From the NCBI RefSeq assembly GCF_000524195.1, contig NW_020170453.1, positions 110,848 to 174,847 on the forward strand: a stretch of 64,000 nucleotides of DNA, written 5' to 3'. Below are positions 23,080-35,024 of this stretch, piece by piece (the first letter of the stretch is position 1; the number at the start of each line of letters is the position of its first letter). The stretch is from Echinococcus granulosus. Its lineage: Eukaryota > Platyhelminthes > Cestoda > Cyclophyllidea > Taeniidae. A program made the position numbers and the translations under genes. The notes under the pieces are model-generated. The model was not told the DNA's origin. It made no database searches and was given only the letters and a program-made list of their open reading frames with translations.

Positions 23080-25724
23080 ATTGTTCGCAATGGTGCTGCC
23101 ACTAGCGGCCTATCAAAGTTGTTTCGTCGATCCACCCGGTCTGCTGGTGCTCTTTACTATAATGACAAGTTTGAACCAGGAGAATCAGTAGGTGACCTAA
23201 ATGTATGAAATAATGTAGTATCTTTATGGCTGCTTTAAATCCTGATACCGCTTTTTAGCGNNNNNNNNNNNNNNNNNNNNNNNNNNNNNNNNNNNNNNNN
23301 NNNNNNNNNNNNNNNNNNNNNNNNNNNNNNNNNNNNNNNNNNNNNNNNNNNNNNNNNNNNATTCGAGAAAGTGCTCATCGCAAATCGTGGCGAAATCGCT
23401 TGTCGAGTGATAACTACTTGCCAACGATTGGGCATCAAAACAGTTGCTGTTTACAGTGCGGCTGACGCTGAATCCCTCTTTGTACACATGGCTGACGAGG
23501 CCATTTTTATTGGTTCGCCACCCTCTGCTCACTCCTACCTCAACGTAGATGCTATTTTGGACGCTGTCAAGACGACCGGCGCCGAGGCTGTCCACCCTGG
23601 GTACGGTTTTCTCTCAGAAAGCTACATCTTTGCCAAAAAAGTCACCGATTTGGGCGTTGTTTTTGTGGGTCCTGATCCCGAGGCTATTCGTTTAATGGGA
23701 AACAAAGTAGAGAGCAAAATTATCGCGGCTAAGGTTGGCGTTAATTGCATTCCTGGCTCCGACAAAGAAGTGAGGGATCCTGCGGAAGCCTTAGAGGTAG
23801 CTGAAGTCCTCGGTACGTGGTTTTTGTAAACCTTCCTTCTACTTTTTATGATCAACCAGTGACATTGTCTCATCAGGCTATCCAGTCATTGTGAAGGCGC
23901 TGGCAGGAGGTGGTGGTAAAGGAATGCGGATAGCACGAGATGACGCGGAGCTCTTTGAAGCTTTGCGCCTTTCAAGGGAGGAAGCACGAGCCAGTTTCGG
24001 TGATGATCGAATCCTCCTCGAACGCTATCTTGTCGCCTCGAGGCACATTGAAGTCCAGGTGCTCTGCGACAAGCATGGAAACGCGCTACATCTGCATGAA
24101 CGCGACTGCTCCATCCAACGGCGCAACCAGAAGGTGGTGGAAGAGGCACCTAGCTCCCTTTTCACTTCTTCTGCTAACCTGCGCAGTCGTATCTGTGATC
24201 AGGCTATCGCTCTGGCGCGTGCTGTCGGTTACGACTCTACTGGCACCGTGGAATTCCTTTTCGATGATAGAAGTCAAGATTTCTACTTCCTGGAGATGAA
24301 TACACGCCTCCAGGTGGAGCATCCTGTCACTGAGTGCATCACTGGTGTGGATATTGTCCACCAGATGCTACGAGTGGCTAAAGGACATCGGCTGCTTTAT
24401 CGTCAGGAGGATATTTCCACACGCGGTTGGGCTATGGAGTGCCGCGTCTGTGCAGAGGATCCACAGAAGGCCTTTGGTCTGCCCTCAGTTGGTCAACTGA
24501 CCTCATACCGCGAGCCGAGTCACATACGTGGTGTACGATGTGATTCTGGTGTGGTAGAGGGCTCCGAAATCTCCGTATTCTATGACGCGCTCATTTGTAA
24601 GCTCGTCGCTTACGGCGGCAATCGAAAAGCAGTGCTGAGTATAATGACGAAGGCGTTGGATAGCTTTATTATTCGTGGTGTGACTACTAATATTCCTCTG
24701 TTGAGAGATATTATAAGTGAGACCGGTTTTGTGTCTGGAGAGTTCGCAACCGATCATCTTGCGCGGATCTATCCAGAGGGATTCAGGGGTGCACAACTTC
24801 ACGAGACAGAAGTCTACCAACTGATTGCCCTCGCTTCGGTAATCAATGTCAAAAATGTCCTTCGGAATCAAGCCAACGTGAGGTGAGCTGTTTTGCTGTT
24901 TTAGCGTTTAACTTGTCTATAAAGTCATGAACAAGTGGCATGAACATTTTTACTTAATTGTTTACGTTGCCCTATCAGGTTCATGAATTTAACTAGCGAA
25001 ACAGGAAATAAAGTTGCTTAATGAAGGTTTGGTAATGTGGCTAAACGATTTTGTTTTCCTCTGCAGCGAAGTCGTCAATGCACCCTTCCGTCTGGTCGTA
25101 AGCGTTGTCGATGGCACAATCGTAGTCAAAGCCCAGGTCATTCAAAAAGATGACTTTTTCGAGGTCAGGTTAGAACCCCTTTCATCTAAGAAGTCATTGG
25201 TGAGAGTGATACGGGTGATGAACAACTTCAATCTAGCAGATGGTATCGTTGAGCAGAATTTCAATGAACAGGAGACAAGAATATTCCAGCTGCGAGAACG
25301 CAATCATGTTGGCGATGTGTGTTTGCAGTATCGGGGAAGCATCTTCTGGCTTCGAATCCGCTCAGAAAAGGCGGCAGCTCTGGAGTCAGCCTTCATTGCA
25401 GCACATAAGAGGGAGAACAAGCCGACAATGCCCATTTCTGCCCTTCGAGCTCCACTGCCCGGTCTTATAACGTCGATTTCTGTGGATGCTGGACAAGTGG
25501 TGGAGGCGGGTCAGGAGTTGTGCATCCTGGAGGCCATGAAGATGCGCAACTGCCTGAATGCTACCCACTGCGGCATCGTAAGTCCACAGTCTATTCTCCT
25601 TTCTCCTGATTCACTGTTCTTTACATCATCTTGTTCAAATGGTCTTGCCTTTCAGGTGAAAGCGGTGAATGTGAGGCAGGGTCAAACTGTTGCGGAAGGG
25701 GAGGTCATTTTGGAACTGGAGTAG
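23080..25724 (+). CDS. PCCA: Propionyl-CoA carboxylase alpha subunit, mitochondrial (assembly gap inside)
   Basis: Exons: 23080..23187 (Arg/Ser-rich presequence), an exon entering the 100-N gap and visible as 23361..23812, then 23877..24882, 25067..25577 and 25656..25724. The biotin carboxylase part has KVLIANRGEIACRV, the ATP-grasp loop AGGGGKGMRIA, ERDCSIQRRNQKVVEEAPS and EMNTRLQVEHPVTE. The stretch ALDSFIIRGVTTNIPLLRDI fits PCCA better than MCCC1. The C-terminal biotinyl domain has EAMKM; the spliced protein has 34 residues after that lysine, as in human PCCA as I recall it. With the beta subunit it carboxylates propionyl-CoA to methylmalonyl-CoA in the mitochondrion. Total is about 715 residues, close to vertebrate PCCA. 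No in-frame ATG exists in the first exon: it follows a GTGTTTTAG acceptor, so the start codon comes from an unseen exon or a spliced leader. A few bases of exon 2 lie in the gap. Confidence 0.9.
23261..23360. other. Assembly gap (100 N)
   Basis: A run of exactly 100 N, the usual placeholder for a gap of unknown size. It hides the intron 1/exon 2 junction of PCCA. Confidence 0.98.
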
Positions 25725-26477
25725 CAGTAACTGTAGACAGTCATAACCTCTTTCCCTTTTTTCTCGCTTTAGTTGAGATGTCTTCAAATTTTCGAGACTA
25801 TTTTAAATTCTATGAGCAGAAAACTGCTGACATGAAGCACAACTAAATGTGGTCCTTACTGTATTGCTTAAATCCATCTTAAAAGAGATGACTTGGGGTG
25901 CTTTTGGCCGTATGATTACTATGGCATTGGTGACATCAGTGACTGAATGAGTTTCCCAGTTGGCTATAGGAGTCATCGTGATACTAGAGGTTGAAGCAGT
26001 CACAAATTTGCAAGTGGAGATCAAACTTGTTTCATCATTTGACTGAGGCTCGATAGAGATATTTGATAGACTAGCCAAATTGCCTAAAGACCAGTTGCTC
26101 TACTAAAAGTGCCTTGGAGTGCAAAATAGCTGAGTTGGTATCGAAGGCGACTGTCGAGGTGGTTGCGCAGTACCACGCTTTGTTGGCCTCCGGCTCTTCC
26201 AACATCGTGAATTCGACGTTGGGCAGGATGAAATGCCCGAAACGCGATCACACTTCTCGAGAGCGCGGAGGAGTCGAAGGACTCCTTCTCCCCACCACTC
26301 TCACGATCCGCATGGCAGCTGTTGAGTTGTAGCTGCTGCCTTTATCGCCGTCCTAGGGCGCAGCTGACGGGGTCGGTTATTGCTACTTCGATAGTGGTAG
26401 TGGAGGAGGCAGAGCGCACTACGGAACCCCCTAGAGGGTGGAAGTTGAAGCCGCTGCGCTCAAAAGGAGAGAGGGTG

Positions 26478-26623
26478 GCTATTTACTGCTCTAAATGTTG
26501 AACTCCGCAGACTGTATTTCCTTCGGGCGGTATGGCCTTCACGTCATAACAGCAGCCTCTCAGCTCTTTTCAGCACTAGTGCCTTAACTTCTCTAAACTC
26601 CAGGCAAAACTCGGAACGATACA
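26478..26623 (+). repeat. LTR-like short repeat (family R1), degraded
   Basis: Recognised by CTTCGGGCGGTATGGCCTTC, the block CAGCCTCTCAGCTCTT and the end GGAACGATACA. The left boundary is approximate. Confidence 0.35.
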
Positions 26624-26995
26624 ATGTAGCCAATGTCAGACGTGAAGTGCTTTACGCTTGTCTAGACCGAAGTCTCGCTTATTATTTAGTAAATGCAAGG
26701 CTTCAGTTGCTTAATGGCTTGTACAACAACCCCCTGAACTACTGATGGGTATTTAGGTAGTCCAACTAGGAAGATCTTTTGTTTAGAAAGGTTGCATGCT
26801 CAAAGCACTCTGTGGATGTCGCAAGAAAGTCACAAGTGGTCTGCATGCTTCAGAGTAGTTTGCTATGCATCACTTCGTGGAATAAAGAAGTGGATGCTCA
26901 GATTTCCCACTGAAAGTGCTTGACACGCGGGAAGGCATCATTGACCATCATGCCGATGATAGTCCGAATTAAACGATATCAAAATTGTAATGCCT

Positions 26996-27189
26996 TGTTT
27001 GTTTAATTCTTAGTGTTGGTGATAGGCCACTTAGGGCTCAGCCATTGTACCTCCTCTGGGCTGCCTGACCTCCGGGTCATGCCAGCAACATGTCGGGAGT
27101 TAGGCTCCTTCCCCCCTCCCAGACCTTTTGTAGGTCGACAATGCATATTCCGCCAGAGTACCATGCCTCGTTTCGCCTTTAGGCGTACA
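26996..27189 (+). repeat. LTR-like short repeat (family R1)
   Basis: Starts TGTTTGTTTAATTC, carries CCTGACCTCCGGGTCATGCC and ends GGCGTACA, the same order as the 18.5-kb copy. Confidence 0.45.
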
Positions 27190-28813
27190 TCAATGGTCTT
27201 CAGCGGTCGAGAACCTACCTAGCATTCGACGCTAGCCACTGAAATGGAGTGTTTTCTCTTCGGCCTTCTCGATTTTTACTTTAAGCTTCTTTTATTTAAT
27301 CGGTTAATCAGTAAGTACGCATTTGACAGCCTGAAAGCCCTATATTATCCTCCTGTGGATAATGGAACCCTGAATATTAGTAGCAGCAGGCCATTTATCC
27401 CAATGACATGCTTAATTTCCCTGACCTCTCGGTCTCTCCGACTGAACTTTCTTTGTACTCATGTCACTTGAGCGTGTAGCAGTAAACTCTCTTTTAGACA
27501 GGCGCATCTTGCCATGTTGTCATGAGCGATAGCGGTCGGTGGAATCATTCTTCAAAACCACTTTTTGTCTTTTTATGGGCAGCAGAAATCGCAAATGCTC
27601 TACTTTGAAGTTTAAAATTGTGGCTGGGAACAAAGCACAGCTACAATTGGCAGATCTCCAGGTTGCTGGAAGTGGAGAGGCATTGAGATGGCAACAAGGT
27701 GACAAGAATGATCAAATGCCGAGTATTATGGTGAGGCTCCTTCACCACCGAAGACCAGTTGGTACCCACAACGCCTCCGGTGCAAAACTCCTTGCACTCT
27801 GACTTCTCCCAGCATGATTCACTATCGAGAAGCACAAACGCTGCTGAGTTTCCCTAGCTAGCATATCTTACGGAGGCGAGTGAACGCTGGAAGCGCCGAG
27901 GTGGTGGAGAAAAAGGACCACGTGAGCAAAATTTTGGTCCCTGCAATTTGTCCTGCGCATCGATGTCATGCGGCTCTGCATGCTGCTGCTCTGTCCTTAC
28001 TTGTGCTGAAAACAAAGCCTACTTCCGGAGCGATATGCAAGTTGTGACCTCGAAGGTGCCTCGGTTGTCATGTTGACGCCAAATATCAACTCTCAAGCCT
28101 ACTACAGTTGTGGCCCCCAGTACTAACACCTCCACTTCTGCTTCGCACCTCTAGTTTCCTCACGTCGTCCGACTGCTTTCAGATAGTGACGGTACTCATT
28201 TCCATCTGTTTTCATAATGCCAAATTGGAGGTTGCAGATTTTCTGTCTGGACAAGCATCGCTAAAGATTCGCAATTTAAAAATTTGTGGTGATTTCATCG
28301 AATTAAACCATGAATTCATGCAGCTCTTGCGAGCTGCTAGCACAGGACCAGCTTCAGCGGTTGCACAACGAGCACTTTTATAGTCAAAGACCTGGTGTAC
28401 TCTGAGAAGGAAGGCTTGGTTCCTGCAACATATTTATATGCCTTATTTTCTTCTCAACTTGACTGCTACATCCTAGCTACAGTGGTAAGGTACAAAGTAG
28501 GTGGAGAGCGTGACTGAGCTTCGTAAGCCGCTCTTCAAGCGGATCTAGCTCCGCCGCCATCCACGCAGGCATTAGCTTGTATCTCGACTTTTCGCTAATT
28601 AATCATACTGCATTCACAATCGTGTCGAAGGTTAAAAAAACAATCCCCAGCCGGCAAAAGCCACGAACCCGTGAGCGTCCGCCGCTATGAGATTAAAAAA
28701 GTGAAAAGTAAAAATGTAATTTGATGAGTGAGAGTAAATATGTTAGAGTTCGATCACACAATGAGCTTACAACTTGATACCTCTCCTTCTCTGCCCTCCG
28801 TCTCGTCTCGTCT

Positions 28814-31237
28814 CTATCGCGTCACATTTGGAAGCTGCGCCGCACCCTGCATACAGGGAGCAGCATTCGATGGCTGAGGCGCTCCGATGGGCGGCGCGAC
28901 CGAGTTTATTGTTCCGAGCTGATGAAAAGTAAGTGCTGCTTGTGGCTGAACCACGGTGCCAAGTAGCTGTGGGTTCAGTGGTGTCACGGGTAGCCAGTTG
29001 TATGGTGTGATTGAATCGGTGCGCTGCTGGAGACACTGTACGCTCAATTTTGATACGTAATCGGCCCAATTTACTGCCGAGATCACGGCTGCTGACTGGA
29101 AAGAGAGATGCAAAGGGAATTAGCATTCGTGAAATGATTTAAATTAGCGTGCATATGTGAAAGAGGCAGCATTACCGGTAGAATTTGCGGATAGATGAGC
29201 AGGGAGGGATCGATGCCCACCGCTGGAGGCAACCGAGCAGCGTTAGCATCGGTGCCTACATAGGTGGTCCTATTTGCAGCTAGAAGGTTTGGCGAAGTCC
29301 AGTCTGGAACTATGCAGTTGTTGTACATCAAAAATTGGTTAAGCGAGAGATTTGAAAGTGGGTCGGTGAGACAGACATAGGGATTCACAGCGGATGTTGA
29401 GGGTATTTGCATCAGAGCATTGGAAATCTGATTGCGTATTATCTTGGCCTGCTTCTCCTGCAGATACTGAGCGTGACGCCTTGCAATTATCTGATCACGA
29501 ATGTGCTTTGGTGGATGGAAAAAGGAGCATTTCGCTCGTCGACATGCGGGCTAAAAGCGTCAAGTGGAGGCTTTCGAGCACAGCAACACAACGCTCAAGA
29601 GCAGCTAGAGGCAACAAAACTACAACACCTAGACACAAACACAACTCCCCGCCTACTACGTGTCATAGCCATCCATCGAAATCATGTCTCATCAGAAAGC
29701 TAGGAATTTCAACGAATGGCCAACTCTCGGAAGATAGCCAAAATAGCCCTGCTATTGTACCTTCTCCAATAGGATCTCTAAAAGGCACATTACCGACTAG
29801 TGAACGAAGCTGGCTGCCTTGTAAAGTTGAAAGCAGAAAGGCACAAACCTGAATAAGACCCATAGAGTCAAAGCAAACGCGGACATAATTATCAGCATTC
29901 ACGGACACCCCGTCTTCTTCCCTGACGTGAGCCAGTTGACAGGGAGTTCCATCTTTCTTCCCGTTTCTCTCATTAGAACAGGCACCAGTTTTATAGTATT
30001 CCTTGCAAATGGGCCAGCGGCACCAATCCTGTCGTTTGGCTCGTGCGGCTGCAGGCTGGGAGTCTTTAACAAGCACTGCTTGGTTTGACGACGTTCTAGA
30101 CGGTGTTGTCTCCTGCGGTGTCATTGAGGCTATTCCAGAATCGTGAAAAACATTCAAAGACGCAGAATTATTGGCATTGTCCAAGAATGTGTCTTTTGGG
30201 TCTAAAGTAGAAAGAGAGTTAGAACCGATGGTTGGTGAAGAGGTAGAGAAACGACATGATGTGGACACTAACACATATTCACTACACCGAAGCTGATGTC
30301 GGGAGAGAGTAAAGTGTAGACCCAGCAGAATGGATGCTATATACGTTGACAAGATCGTTGTTGAACTAGAGCTCAGACTAACTTGACTGGAGGAGCTTTA
30401 GTCGGAGCCTTTGACTATGTAGCGTCTCCGCCACCAACACCGCTCAAATGAATTCATTCGTGTTCGACTGAGCCGTGATCGCGAGAATGTGCAGTGTGAC
30501 ACCAGAAATCGGTCACTGGTGATGCAAAATGAACTTTCTCACAGATTAGCTACAAAAATTTGATCATTTGAAATTTCGTTGTGAAGAGTGAAACCGAATT
30601 TTGAATGCTGCTGTTAGTTTATTCAAGCCACAAGACAAGAATGACGAGAAGCGCTTCTCAAGCTAATTATTGGCGAGGTGAATTTACAAAGCATAATTAT
30701 TTTGGGATTCCACGTCACTCCAATGAAGTCGAGCATGGGATCGTTGTTTCAAGAGCATCGTGGAACATGGAAATCGATAAGTGTGCGACAGCTCTGCACG
30801 TGGACCGCACATAGTTCCACCTGAAATGCTAGGCATTGTCACTCGCGGAGCTCCGTTTTAAGAGGTCATTACTGCTAGAAAAGTAGGATGATAGAAGCAC
30901 GAACCAAAAAAGCTCACCGCAAGTCGATAAAACAAATGAAGCAACAAGGAAGAGGCGAGTGTTTTTTGTTAGGAAGAAGTGGAAAAGCTAATAAATTAAA
31001 GAAATCACCATCTGAAGCTTTTTGAAGGCGAACCTCGGCAAAATACTGAAAAAAGAAACGAATTTACCAAAATTTTAAAAATTGCCGCAAATTATAGGAT
31101 GAATAGCACTTAGTGTACAGAACAAGGCGAATTTAGAGGGAGCCGTGGGCCAACTTACCCGAAGTTTTGGCCATTTTCTCGGCTGGCGCCTCAGCGAGCG
31201 AGGCATCGGGGCTTCGAGAACGGCGACCCATCCCCAT
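28814..31237 (-). CDS. MBNL: Muscleblind-like CCCH zinc-finger RNA-binding protein
   Basis: Four exons join in phase: 31237..31159, 30201..29849, 29550..29176, 29095..28814, giving 362 residues. Two adjacent CCCH fingers are visible. Finger 1 is C92/C101/C114/H118 in the context CKEYYKTGAC...CQLAH. Finger 2 is C136/C147/C152/H156 in the context VRVCFDSM...KCSFFHPPKH. The tail after finger 2, IRDQIIARRHAQYLQEKQAK, matches the helix that follows the muscleblind tandem fingers, and the rest is low-complexity and Pro/Asn-rich as usual. Muscleblind proteins bind YGCY-type RNA and control alternative splicing and mRNA localisation. There is only one finger pair, as in invertebrate forms; vertebrate MBNL has two. 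The finger spacings are longer than in typical muscleblind. The start is the first ATG of exon 1 (two ATGs at codons 1 and 3; the frame is open upstream), so the true start is not certain. Confidence 0.82.
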
Positions 31238-33070
31238 GACTAAGCGGTGGAAAAATGCTCGCCAAATTCCAACCGCGGAGAGCAGAGTTCGGGTTAGGTA
31301 TCTGTCAAGGTCAGAGCTGTGCTCACCGCAAATCCAATGAGCTCTGTTCGCGGAGGCACAGCTGATGGACGACCGCGTCTATGGGGGGGAGTGAGAGGAA
31401 GGGGGGAGGGGTGGGCAGCACAAAGAGATCATTTTGCTGTTCCGTCACATCAAAGTGCAAAGTGGAAAATCATATCTATCATATTATTATCATGTGAATT
31501 CATCATGATAGAAATCCCGTTTCATTAGATCTACAATTTTCCAGTCAAAACCGATAAGACAGAGCTGTAAGATGCACTGAGGTAGCGTTTACACAATGGT
31601 GACAGTATATTACTTGCCTGGTGGTGTCAAATCCTGTGTGAATGGCAGAAGTGTATAATACATGACAGATAATGTCACCAGTGGACACGGAACGTGTTAA
31701 TTTTGTCAACTCGGTTGATTCTTTGCACAGACCAGCTCTTATTGGTGCGTTTCGGGTCCGGAGTCGAGTACCTTCTGTGCCCTCCGAAGTGGTACTGATG
31801 TTGCAGATATCAGCGCTGAAAGTGTATTCTTGCCTTAATGGCAGATGCTGGAGGCGGAGACAGGGAAGATGAACAGGCGGAACACTCTTAGGTCTACTGT
31901 TCCTCTCCCCCCCCCAAATCGGGCGCAGTAGCAACGATTGCACAGGACGAATCGTGTCACACGGTATCACAGCATCGTAACAGTCTTAACATCTCGCACA
32001 AAACCATTCCTTGAAACCATCTTTTAAGGCATCACAAAGAAGAGGAATTTCATCAAACTCTGGTTCAAGGTCAGGAAGGATACTTGGGAAGGGTGGAGGG
32101 ACAAATTTTCTGCTTTTCAGGGAGCTGTACTAAAATAAGTCCAAGCAGATAAAGGGATAATCTTGTTGTAGTAAAGGGTGAGGCTAATGTACTCATAGAT
32201 GAATTTTAAAAGCACAAAATCACCGGTACACATTCACGGTTAGATTCGTGAACAGTCCTTGATGTAAGTTTTGCGAGATCATGATGCAGTCCGTGTGGTG
32301 TTCACCACATGAACTGCTGCAGGTGCACCACCAGCAAAACGGCATGCTGTCGAACTCGGGTGTGGGGCAGGCGATGACAGCCTCGAGACCGAGAGCCACG
32401 TGACATGCGGTGACATGAGCCAACATTGAACTGAACAAACTGCCACAAAACAAGGGCGGATTAGCAACACAGCTCGGAGTAAGCGTTGGCGTGGTGATGT
32501 TGGATTAGTTGGAACAAATTAACCCGGGCGAGAGATTGGACAGCCAGCTGGCATTCGTAACATCTGAACGATGAATTAGAAGCTCTTATCACGCCGTTCG
32601 ATCGGCAGTAACTAAACTGGTGATCCTAGCTTTGAGTTTGCTGAAATAAAGGGTTATTTTGGAGACAAACTTTCACGTCTAATGACTCAAACCTTGAATT
32701 ATGGAATTTTAAATGTAATGGGTTGGCCTAAGCTACAAAGATGCTTTAATCTCAAAGAATGCGGCCTTAATTCCATTGTAACACTGTGAATGCAACAAAG
32801 TAGATTTTCGACTATGACTGCCAAAAATGACCACTTAAAATACACCTATAGGTGAGTAAGGACCCGGACTCTCGGCATTGTATCGCACCCGTAAGACCTG
32901 AAATGACAGGATTTTCGATGTCACATCCCTTACCGAGTGACCGGCGCAAGTGGGCCCCTTAGTTGGTTGCTTATCAAAGCTTTGATGACATGGGATCGGC
33001 AATTCTTAGGCTATCTCCACTGATGTCTACCCACCATTGTGCTTTGATATTATAACTGCGGTACTTTAAG
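31238..33070. other. Intergenic, upstream of muscleblind
   Basis: Promoter side of the muscleblind gene. A 141-codon minus-strand frame at 31545-31970 resembles no family I know and is not annotated. No repeat was identified apart from G-rich tracts near 31380-31410. Confidence 0.4.
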
Positions 33071-33245
33071 TGTTTGTGCAACTCTTTGCTTTGGTTTCGC
33101 AAGCACCTAGGGCTCCGACTTAAGGTAAGTGGCTTGGCCTCTGAATCGAGGCAGTAGTCCCTCAGCTCTTCCGTGTGACGGCAATGCATATTCTACCTGA
33201 ATATTATTTCATCCTTCATCTTCAAGGACGTCTTAAGGTGCTACA
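33071..33245 (+). repeat. LTR-like short repeat (family R1)
   Basis: A 175-bp copy starting TGTTTGTGCAACTCTTTGC and ending GGTGCTACA, parallel to the 18.5-kb copy along its length. Confidence 0.5.
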
Positions 33246-33427
33246 TTGTTTTAATCTGTACGACTACCCACTACTAAGCGGTATTATAAGCCATGTGCGC
33301 AGCAGTATTGCCGTCAAAAGTTTACTGGACAAAAATTGGTCTAGTCTGGCTACAAGAACGCGAACATGCGCTGATTTCTCGCAAAAAATTCGGTGTGATA
33401 CTGGTATTACATCGTGAATCAAAGTTT

Positions 33428-33600
33428 TGTTTGACTACGCGGGCATTTCAGCCCCCGCAAGTTGTGCTTTCCCCATTCAACACGGCCTTCGGGCTATGCC
33501 AACAGCTGCCACCTCTTTCTTAAGGCAGTAGTATTGCTATAGGGTCGGTGTTTTCCCTTCCATCACCACCTTCGCAGCCCTGGACGGGGATATGCTTTAT
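33428..33600 (+). repeat. LTR-like short repeat (family R1), degraded
   Basis: Shares TGTTTGACTACGCGGGCATT and the following C-rich block with other R1 copies. The right end is uncertain. Confidence 0.3.
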
Positions 33601-35024
33601 CGGGTAGGGATGAATAAAGGAGTACAGGTATCACGATTAAACGTGTTCAGGTCATATTTCCTCTGCAGGGGCTAGTGACTCTTCCGATATATCCCGTAGT
33701 TCGTATTTATTGACCGCCTCTTGCCTAAAAGGTACAGTCAAACAAGCTCCTTTCGTAGCTCATGCTCTGCCCCACTACCTCGGCTAACCGTGATTTCAGA
33801 GAACGCTTGAGGCGCTGCAGTACATGATCCGAGGGGGAAAGTTCTTGTAGAACAACGCCAATAGGTAATTGAAGGGTAATAGCAGAAATGAGGCGAAGGA
33901 ACTACTCCAAAAATGTTAAAATCTTCAGCACATTAAAGTAATCTTATTGTTTTTAGGAGATCCATAGGCACTCTTGTTTCGATTAATATTTTGGTTTAAT
34001 TTAAGGCAAAACAAGATGAAGGAAAGCCTCACATTAGCAAATCAGCATAATTCAGCAAGAGGATTTGACACTAGGTCAAAAAATATTCGGAAAAGAATCA
34101 ATTAGTCATTTCTTATGTTATTTATTCGTTAGTAATTCCTACAAAATGTATTTGCAATAGTTCAGAATCCAAGAAGCTGGAACTATTGTTAAGCCGGAAG
34201 TATCTAGAGTTCGTCTTGTGGTCTCAAGCGCACCACTCTGGCTATGCCTTTTAGTAAAAGGTTGATAGCTCGTAAATGACGGAGTATGGATAAAGATATC
34301 ACACGTATGTGAAGCCGGTAGTAAACAGATTAAGCGATACTGTTGCACTTCTGTACCGACTTTTTAATATGGAATTTGGGATATAAGGCAGAAGTGAAGA
34401 GAATGGGTAAAAATGGAAGAAAACAAAATGGGTTTTGCCATAGAGCAGGTACGCTTAGAGAAAGTGCAATTGCATCACTTATGAATGCCTTCTCTACACT
34501 TGAATATTTCAAAATATCTAACATGAATTATGAAATGGACATGATTTTAGTAAAAAATAGTAACAATCAAAGATAATTAAAAACCTTGTTTAAGAGCAGC
34601 AATAGATCAGATAAGTTCTTTTTACAACCATGAAGGTATTCTGCATTTGAGATATTCTAATTTGCATAGAATATATTTTTAACAGGCAGTTAAAGCATTA
34701 TAGTAGTGACAAATCGTTACAAATAGAAACGCTATAATGCGCCCCAAATTGTCTTCAAATTCTGCTAGCTTATGACTTCTTAATAGACATTGATTAATGT
34801 GTTTATCACGGCAAAGAGGAACCCACACCTTTTGTAAATACCGCGTCCCAAGTCCTTGTGTGTGTTATTGATAGGGGTTTATACTGTAATTACTTCTTTC
34901 ATTAACCGCATTTGTATTAGCTGTTAATCCCCCCGTTAATACATAGTATGTGTGATACTCCTATATTGTACTCTGCAGTTACATTCACTTTTTTACTGCT
35001 TGTGTTTATGTCAGGTTTCCACCG
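33601..35024. other. AT-rich upstream region of the EIPR1-like gene
   Basis: No gene recognised. A splice acceptor (TTTATGTCAG) lies 11 bp before the EIPR1 start codon, so a 5'-UTR intron or trans-splicing is possible. Confidence 0.4.

Larger units (their letters stand above)
25725..28813. other. Intergenic region between PCCA and muscleblind, with repeat copies
   Basis: Three kilobases without a supported gene between the PCCA stop and the muscleblind stop. It contains two R1 LTR-like copies (listed separately). Short open frames such as 28108-28383 plus are unsupported. Confidence 0.45.

Noticed and set aside
23080..25724. Methylcrotonyl-CoA carboxylase alpha as identity of the biotin carboxylase gene
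   Set aside because: The segment with ALDSFIIRGVTTNIPLLRDI, the spacing to the biotin lysine and the C-terminus fit PCCA better.
29394..29852. 152-residue plus-strand open frame
   Set aside because: It lies antisense to the muscleblind exon and intron; the minus strand carries the conserved fingers.
31545..31970. 141-residue minus-strand open frame upstream of muscleblind
   Set aside because: No recognisable domain or exon structure; its length is possible by chance in this composition.
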